From positions 186,001-250,000 of the forward strand of contig OW568872.1 in NCBI GenBank assembly GCA_938743325.2: DNA of 64,000 bases, written 5' to 3'. The translations under genes and the position numbers were made by a program. The stretch is from Pycnococcus provasolii (Eukaryota; Chlorophyta; Pseudoscourfieldiophyceae; Pseudoscourfieldiales; Pycnococcaceae). Under the pieces are notes generated by a model that did no database searches, was not told the origin of the DNA, and saw nothing but the letters and a program-made list of their open reading frames with translations. The first letter of the stretch is position 1, and each line of letters begins with the position of its first letter. This document shows, piece by piece, positions 58,952-64,000 of this stretch.

Positions 58952-59688
58952 TTACTTCGTCTTCGTCTTAACCTTCTTCGCCGAGCTCGATCCGAGCACC
59001 ATTCCAATGAGAGCAACGGCGCCAAACCCGCCCAGAAGAGGCAACGGCATGTCTGTAGGTTTTTCGGGAGCCTTTCCAGACGGTGGGAACGTGTACACGA
59101 CGTAGATGGCGAGCGGAATGAAGCTGACGAGGTAGCATCCTAGAATGCACTTTCGCAGTCCTGTGTGCGCCCCACCAGACAGAGCGAGCATGACAAAGAC
59201 GAGGGAGACGAACGTGTGGACGGATCCAATGACTCCGATGCAATGCTTGGTGATGTCCGTCGCTGCTGCCTCACCGAGCTCGGGAAGGATCTGCGCAACG
59301 GCCGCGACGGGGTCCGCCAAGTGCGTGAATCTAAGTGCATATTGTGTCAAGACAAGAGCTCTGTTAGTTCTGACGGAATAAGGAATACGCCGAAAAAAAC
59401 AAGTGCAAGTGCGTGTCACAAGTGCGCAATTAATATCGCACCAAGCACACCAAGCACGCCGGCGCGACAAACAACAACATAGCGTACAAAACACGAAAAC
59501 ACACGCACAACAACAAGCCCGAGACACACAAAACACAAAACACAAAACACACACACACACACACAGAGAGAGAAGACTTGCTCCTACGATAATAAGTTAT
59601 TATAAATATCAATACATATCAGTATTACTACTACTTACCCGAAGAATCCGTGGCCGACACCAAGGAGCAGGGAGGCGAGCGTGTCCAT
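58952..59688 (-). CDS. Small multi-span membrane protein, two exons
   Basis: Exon 1 is 59639-59688 (ATG at 59686-59688, MDTLASLLLGVGHGFFG); exon 2 is 59330-58952; joined product 142 residues. Donor GTAAGT directly follows exon 1; the acceptor is TTAG; CTAAC about 30 nt before the acceptor is a consensus branch site. The split codon rejoins as Gly. Hydrophobic spans: exon 1 end, about 46-66 (CIGVIGSVHTFVSLVFVMLAL), about 76-95 (CILGCYLVSFIPLAIYVVY) and about 112-130 (LGGFGAVALIGMVLG), then a Lys tail (KKVKTKTK) that could be an ER-retrieval signal. Family not recognised. Confidence 0.8.
59331..59638 (-). other. Spliceosomal intron (308 nt)
   Basis: GTAAGTAG donor, CTAAC branch site, TTAG acceptor. 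The body holds (GT)n and TTTTGTG repeats. The best-supported intron in the window. Confidence 0.8.
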
Positions 59689-60291
59689 GGCTACTGTAAA
59701 GTTAACTGAACAGGGGAAGAAAATGAAAAGGAATGGCAGAATGGGAATGGGAAAAAGCGCGCGCGTTTCCTTATTCAAGCTGTTAACACTCTTGCTCAGC
59801 CTGGCCACCTACCTTGGTACCTGGCTACATACGTGGTCGGTCCCTCGCACTGGCACTGGCAGGCGTCGCCCGAATATTCGCCCAACAACGCTTCCCAAAG
59901 CCGCTTCCCGTTTGCTCGCCAGTGCAACTTTACCATTACCGTCCGTCTTACTGTCCGTCTTGCCGCTCGTGCCCATCATCCTAATGGTACACAACAGGTC
60001 TATGCAGTACACTTAAAGTTTACACAGCCATCCGCACCGCAAGACCGCAAGAACGCATGAGTGCATGACGCCACACATGACCGCACCGCAACTGGAATTT
60101 TACCAGGTCGACCTGGAAGACCGCAGGAACCTCAATATCACCCTAACCCTAACCCTAACCCTAACCCTAACCCTTCGCCCCTTTTCGGCTTTTTGGAGTT
60201 TCCTTGCTGACTGGCTGACTAGTCCCCCGTACTCTACCGGGTATTTATTTGTCCGTTACGGACGGTACCTCGCCGTTGCCATCGATGGAAC
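59689..60291. other. Divergent spacer with CCCTAA array
   Basis: 603 bp without a gene; the only clear feature is the array at 60140-60174. Confidence 0.5.
60140..60174. promoter_or_regulatory. CCCTAA array in divergent promoter
   Basis: Five perfect CCCTAA units followed by CCCTTCG, about 120-150 bp before the ATG at 60292. The purest array in the window. Confidence 0.6.
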
Positions 60292-61362
60292 ATGACCACC
60301 TTGGGGGACGACGCCGACTTTACCAGTGTGCACGTGACGACGACGCCTAACACGAACCACGCGACTGCGTTCGACGTGCCGAAGCCGCCGCCGCCGCCGG
60401 GCGTGTACGCACTCCGCGAAGACGCACGCAAACTCGCGAACCGCGTAGACACCTTCGACGACGCGGCTGACTCGGATGACGCACTCAACGCCTTGCACGA
60501 CCTTGGTTATCTTGCGGTGGAACGTGCGCTCGACGAACAGTCCGTGCAAACTTGCCTCGACGAATTAGCTGTGATGGCACGCGGCGAACAAGACCTTGCC
60601 AAGAAGTTCTTGGAGCGAGTCGGAGAGGTACGCGAGGCTGTGAGCGAAGGACGCATTCACGTGTCGGACGGCGGCGACCACGAGGCGTTGCAGTACGAGG
60701 CTTTTGCTGAAACGAAAGCGGAAACGGAAGCGGACGCGCTCAAGGATCTCGCAAATGTTCGCAAGCTGCAGGGTTTCGTGAGGCACTCTCCCACGCTCGC
60801 CGCACTGGCATATCGACGAGACGTGCTTGAGCTTGTCGCGAAAGCGATCGGCGGTGGCGTGCGTGCCGACGACCTTCAGATACACCAGAGTCTCGCTTTG
60901 CTTAAGCCGCCGGCGCCATCTGGAGCAGAGCAGGGTGGACGTGAGAAGCCCTTTCACCAAGACCTCGCATACTTTTCCATCGAACCGCACACGAAGATAA
61001 TTGGCGCCTGGTTTGCGCTCGACGACACGGACGAAAAGAATGGCTGCATGCATTTCATTCCACGTGGCCACCAGCGTGGCATCTGGCGTCACGAGTCAAT
61101 TCGAGATTGGCAAATCGACGACGCGGACGTGCTCGAGGCGAGCGACGGGGATGGAGGGCCGTGCGTGTCAGTCCCGCTACGTCGTGGCGGCGCCGTGATT
61201 TTTAATGGCTTGTCGCCTCACGGCACACCGCCTAATGTGAGCGCATCGTCGACGAGAAGGGCGGTGCAGTTTCACTACCACGCCGGCGCGCGTCGCATCA
61301 CCGACGAAGAACGCTTCGAAATTTTCGGAGGTGCAGCTCGTGGTGGCGGTGAAATCAACTGA
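60292..61362 (+). CDS. Phytanoyl-CoA dioxygenase (PhyH) family protein
   Basis: 356 residues from ATG 60292. PhyH signature: KPFHQDLAYFSIEP (HxD iron ligands), IGAWFALDDTDEKNGCMHFIPRGHQRG, then GGAVIFNGLSPHGTPPNVSASSTRRAVQFHYH (distal His and 2-oxoglutarate-binding Arg). An amphipathic, charged helical region (about 90-165) precedes the core. No PTS1 at the C-terminus (ends GGGEIN), so a peroxisomal phytanoyl-CoA role is not supported; the substrate is unknown. TGTAA follows the stop. Confidence 0.92.
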   Translation: MTTLGDDADFTSVHVTTTPNTNHATAFDVPKPPPPPGVYALREDARKLANRVDTFDDAADSDDALNALHDLGYLAVERALDEQSVQTCLDELAVMARGEQDLAKKFLERVGEVREAVSEGRIHVSDGGDHEALQYEAFAETKAETEADALKDLANVRKLQGFVRHSPTLAALAYRRDVLELVAKAIGGGVRADDLQIHQSLALLKPPAPSGAEQGGREKPFHQDLAYFSIEPHTKIIGAWFALDDTDEKNGCMHFIPRGHQRGIWRHESIRDWQIDDADVLEASDGDGGPCVSVPLRRGGAVIFNGLSPHGTPPNVSASSTRRAVQFHYHAGARRITDEERFEIFGGAARGGGEIN

Positions 61363-61432
61363 AAGGAAAAAACAAAACAAAATGGTAAGATTGTTGTAAC
61401 AACATACTTGTATCCTCTATTTAGACAGCCAT

Positions 61433-61891
61433 CTATCTTTCGTGCGTGCGAAACTTCGTGCACTCTGCCGTGCACCGCTTCACGCACGCGTCGTTCCAAG
61501 CGGGAACCTCGTGCGAGTCCGCGCACATCACCTGAGCACAAGCCTCCGTGCACGCCTCCTGTTCGTTATCTGCACACACCGTCATGCACGCACCTACCGA
61601 CGGATCCTTGCTGATCCACCCGAGTCTTTTTATAAGTTTATTGGATGCACATACACGTTCGCAGACGAACAACGAGTGAGAATGCGGGTCGTCCGACGAA
61701 GCTGCCCTGTTTGTTTGGGAAGACCCAGGAGGAGCGGCGGTCCCGGAGGAGGTCCCTGGGACTCCGGAGGAGAGCGGCGGCAGGGCCGATCCAGGCGGAG
61801 GAGAAGGAGCCGCCCGTGCCGCTCCGAGACCGTTGAAGTTGAAGTGGGAGACGAAACCATGGAAGAAACCAGAGTCACCGAGCAACTTCAT
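61433..61891 (-). CDS. Cys-rich small protein with CX3C pairs, unknown
   Basis: 152 residues from ATG at 61889-61891. A Gly/Ala/Pro/Ser-rich N-terminal half is followed by a compact Cys domain: CERVC, CMTVC, C-x2-E-A-C, a lone Cys, then CVKRCTAEC. The repeated C-x3-C spacing recalls twin-CX3C proteins of the mitochondrial intermembrane space, but the spacing between pairs is uneven. The first 30 residues lack a strong signal peptide. Convergent with the PhyH gene, 70 bp between stops. Confidence 0.55.
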   Translation of the reverse strand: MKLLGDSGFFHGFVSHFNFNGLGAARAAPSPPPGSALPPLSSGVPGTSSGTAAPPGSSQTNRAASSDDPHSHSLFVCERVCASNKLIKRLGWISKDPSVGACMTVCADNEQEACTEACAQVMCADSHEVPAWNDACVKRCTAECTKFRTHER

Positions 61892-61998
61892 CGGAACGAA
61901 AGAATCTCAAACAAGATGACACAAGAGCAGCTGGTATAATACCAGTGTGTGAAGTATCGTAAGAGAAGTATGGCGGGCGGGGGGAAGGCGCCGACACT

Positions 61999-62037
61999 AC
62001 CCTAACCCTAGCCCTAATCCCTCCCCTAAACCCTAAG
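61999..62037. promoter_or_regulatory. CCCTAA array in divergent promoter
   Basis: CCCTAACCCTAGCCCTAATCC and AAACCCTAAGG (a plant telo-box, AAACCCTAA, at 62028-62036), about 170 bp before the SEC12 ATG. AGGTAAAGGTTTA lies 35 bp before that ATG. Confidence 0.55.
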
Positions 62038-62203
62038 GTAGTTCTTCGTTTACGTTTACGGGTTTTCGTTTTCGCGGGAAGGATCTTCTTCGCAGTTTGC
62101 GCTTTTTCTCTGTCCTTTCCCCTTTGGCCCTCTTTTCGTCCTCCTTCCCAGCCATTCTTCGCAGTACAGGTAAAGGTTTACTGCAAACCAGCTTTCCGAA
62201 GCT

Positions 62204-63544
62204 ATGGCGCCTCGAAGCTCGAAGCCTGACCTCCTGCTGCGCAAGTTCGGCGCGCCGCTGTACGCAGCGGCGTTCCCTGCCGCGAACTACGTGCTCGTCG
62301 GCGGAGGAGGCGGAAAGGGAAACCACGGACTGAAAAATAGAATCATACTTGCCAAGTATGGGTTAGCGGCGGCGGCGCCAAACATAGCAGCCTCCTCAAA
62401 GGCCTCGTTAACCTTATCCGACCAACTCGCAGAGTTCACATGCCCCGAAGAAATACGCGCATTAGCTATGCACCCGTCTGGCAGTCTCGCAGTCGCAGCA
62501 GTCGGCTCTCTAGGACTCGTCGCGGTCGGCGTGGACGTGAAAATCGACGGCGCGGAGAAAATCACAAAAACCGACATCACGCTCCCGTCGTGCGGAGAGG
62601 TGAAGAGCCTTGCATTCAGTGCAGACGGTGCGATGCTCGCCGCGGGTACCGAGGACGGACTTGTGCACGTGTGGTCGTGGCCTCCAGACGCGAGCGGGCG
62701 ACCGCTCGTCGAGGTGTGCGCCGCGGACGGCGGCAAACCGCACAAGGACGGTAACGCTATCCAGTCCGTCTGCTTCTCCACCGACGGCGCGAGGTTGCTA
62801 ACGTCGGGAGAGGACGATACTGCGGTGCTATGGAATATCGCACCAGCGTCGTCCGACGACAAGGGGGAGGCACCACGCGCCAAGCCAATACACGTGTATC
62901 GTTCTGCCAAGGGTGGCACGCTCAAGGGTGCACGCTTCGCAAGTGCTGGCGATGCGGCGGTCGATAATCGTATCGCGATGTGCCTGAATCGTGCTGGTGT
63001 GAGCTACGCCGCGGTGTTTGACGCGGAATCGGCGCGCATGCTTCACGAGGGCAAAATATCGGCTGATCCAGCGAGCTCGTTCGCCGCAAGTGCTAATGGT
63101 CGCCTGCTCGCATTCGGCACCGTGGAGGGTGAGCTCGTTGTGGTCTCGTCAGATCGCCTGATTTTGAGGCGCCGGCATAAGGGTGCGCACATGATCTTCG
63201 TGACGGGACTTGTGTTCGGCCCAAGTGGCGACACTGTTCTCTCCGTATCTGCAGATGCTGGCGCGCGTGTGACGCAGCTTGCACCTGCATCGCGCAAGTG
63301 GACGATTCTCCTGATATTCATGCTTTGGCTGTGCCTGCTCGCTCTTTCGATGAATCCCGCGCCGTTTCACGAGGGAGTTCGTTGGATCCTGCACAAGATG
63401 ATGCCATACCACGCGAAAGTGATGGACGAACGAACGGCGGCCGGCATAGCGTATGTCAAGTACAACCATCCTGATCCCTTCACGCTCGGCGCGACGGTCC
63501 AATCCGAAGAGCAGGCTGGTGGCGACTCCGGCACCCCGCAGTAA
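62204..63544 (+). CDS. SEC12: SEC12/PREB, Sar1 guanine-nucleotide exchange factor
   Basis: 446 residues from ATG 62204. It starts with FGAPLYAAAFPAANYVLVGGGGGKGNHGLKNRI, the Gly-rich potassium-binding loop region of SEC12. WD40 repeats follow (AMHPSGSLAVAA, LAFSADGAMLAAGTEDGLVHVW, CFSTDGARLLTSGEDDTAVLW, LVFGPSGDTVLSVSADAGARV). One span near 366-384 (WTILLIFMLWLCLLALSM) gives a type II ER membrane protein with cytosolic propeller and short lumenal tail. It loads GTP on Sar1 to start COPII coat assembly. Confidence 0.94.
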   Translation: MAPRSSKPDLLLRKFGAPLYAAAFPAANYVLVGGGGGKGNHGLKNRIILAKYGLAAAAPNIAASSKASLTLSDQLAEFTCPEEIRALAMHPSGSLAVAAVGSLGLVAVGVDVKIDGAEKITKTDITLPSCGEVKSLAFSADGAMLAAGTEDGLVHVWSWPPDASGRPLVEVCAADGGKPHKDGNAIQSVCFSTDGARLLTSGEDDTAVLWNIAPASSDDKGEAPRAKPIHVYRSAKGGTLKGARFASAGDAAVDNRIAMCLNRAGVSYAAVFDAESARMLHEGKISADPASSFAASANGRLLAFGTVEGELVVVSSDRLILRRRHKGAHMIFVTGLVFGPSGDTVLSVSADAGARVTQLAPASRKWTILLIFMLWLCLLALSMNPAPFHEGVRWILHKMMPYHAKVMDERTAAGIAYVKYNHPDPFTLGATVQSEEQAGGDSGTPQ

Positions 63545-63849
63545 CTTTCTAATCTACATAGTTCTTTCGTAAACTTAGTACTGTACTGTACTTACCTTTA
63601 CGTACGCCATTTGCCGTTTTGCTGATGAGTCTGTGAGTCGTTTTTATCCATAGACTAACAGGACATACTGTAGACCATAGACCATAGGTGGTTGCTACCT
63701 TTAAGGTATGTGAATTTGGAAAGTTTATCAGTTTTTCCATTCGGGTTTTCCATTCGGGTTTTCCATTCGGGTTTTCGCCGCCCCCTCCCCTTTTCCTTCC
63801 CCTTCCCCCTCCCCTGCCCGTTTGCCCAGCCAAATCACTCTTTCGCCAA
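63545..63849. other. Tandem-gene spacer with 13-bp repeats
   Basis: 305 bp. Contains TACTGTACTGTACTTACC near 63580 and the CCATTCGGGTTTT repeats. Confidence 0.5.
63735..63776. repeat. Three tandem 13-bp CCATTCGGGTTTT repeats
   Basis: Three near-perfect direct copies about 75-115 bp before the ATG at 63850, followed by a pyrimidine-rich stretch. Likely promoter or 5' UTR. Confidence 0.7.
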
Positions 63850-64000
63850 ATGGCGGAGCCTTCTGTGGTCGTGTACGAGCCCGCTACGGGCGTGCCCGCG
63901 GAGTACGTCGAGTTCCTGGAGAAGCCCGACGTGCTCGCGGCGCTGCCCTACATACTCGCCAACCACGACGCCGCATGGATCAACACGCACATGCGCAACC
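63850..64000 (+). CDS. Partial protein, possibly DENR-like (N-terminus only)
   Basis: ATG 63850 opens a frame of 50 codons running off the right edge: MAEPSVVVYEPATGVPAEYVEF, then LPYILANHDAAWINTHMRN. The TGxPxEYxEF phrase recalls the start of DENR-type translation factors, but the Cys residues usual there are missing, so this is weak. No targeting signal. The full gene is needed to name it. Confidence 0.5.
   Translation, partial: MAEPSVVVYEPATGVPAEYVEFLEKPDVLAALPYILANHDAAWINTHMRN

Overview
This window looks like a chromosome-arm piece from a small, gene-dense eukaryotic alga of the green lineage. Nearly every gene is a single long open frame, coding density is high and GC is moderately high. 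Convergent gene pairs are separated by as little as 15 bp. The green-plant signature rests on four things: a plastid-type glucose-6-phosphate dehydrogenase with the redox cysteine pair, a FAD4-type plastid lipid desaturase, a GATA factor with the plant 18-residue finger loop, and TGTAA just after many stop codons (the chlorophyte poly(A) signal). Introns are rare; one is clear (59331-59638) and one is probable (47828-47926). I cannot name the species.

Layout, left to right. 1-7.2 kb: a partial secreted protein, ribosomal protein eS1, an alpha/beta hydrolase, a type II membrane protein, a prolyl 4-hydroxylase-like oxygenase and an ADP-ribosyltransferase/E2 fusion. 8-21.5 kb: plastid G6PDH, an unknown plastid protein, an RGG-box protein, an unknown protein, ANP32, FAD4, a second prolyl 4-hydroxylase with ShK domain and a large p25-alpha-like/EF-hand protein. 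22.7-34.5 kb: GATA factor, a His/Cys-rich secreted protein, a CobW/ZNG1 metallochaperone, a TIR-like/NACHT/WD40 STAND receptor candidate and a 5S rRNA gene. 34.6-44.1 kb: a GNPTAB-like Stealth protein and a 1550-residue plant-conserved protein. 44.2-45.1 kb: a non-autonomous inverted-repeat DNA element. 45.4-64 kb: TTC4 cochaperone, a CTD-type phosphatase, a plastid membrane protein, ChaC, an aquaporin with EF-hands, a hydrolase pseudogene, an MSP/RING protein, a spliced membrane protein, a PhyH dioxygenase, SEC12 and the start of one more gene.

Most of this is housekeeping content. Secretory-pathway functions are well represented (SEC12, two prolyl 4-hydroxylases, the Stealth protein, several secreted or membrane proteins), as are plastid functions.

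Three signals stand out. First, short TTAGGG/CCCTAA arrays sit in 12 intergenic regions, nearly all divergent promoters. Second, the STAND protein has 12 almost identical 42-residue WD40 repeats that differ mainly at a few positions, the pattern of rapidly diversifying non-self receptors. Third, several domain fusions are uncommon: mART+UBE2Q-like E2, aquaporin+EF-hands and MSP+RING. All start codons given are ATG; upstream open sequence lacking ATG was not counted as coding. Nothing here was checked by a database search.
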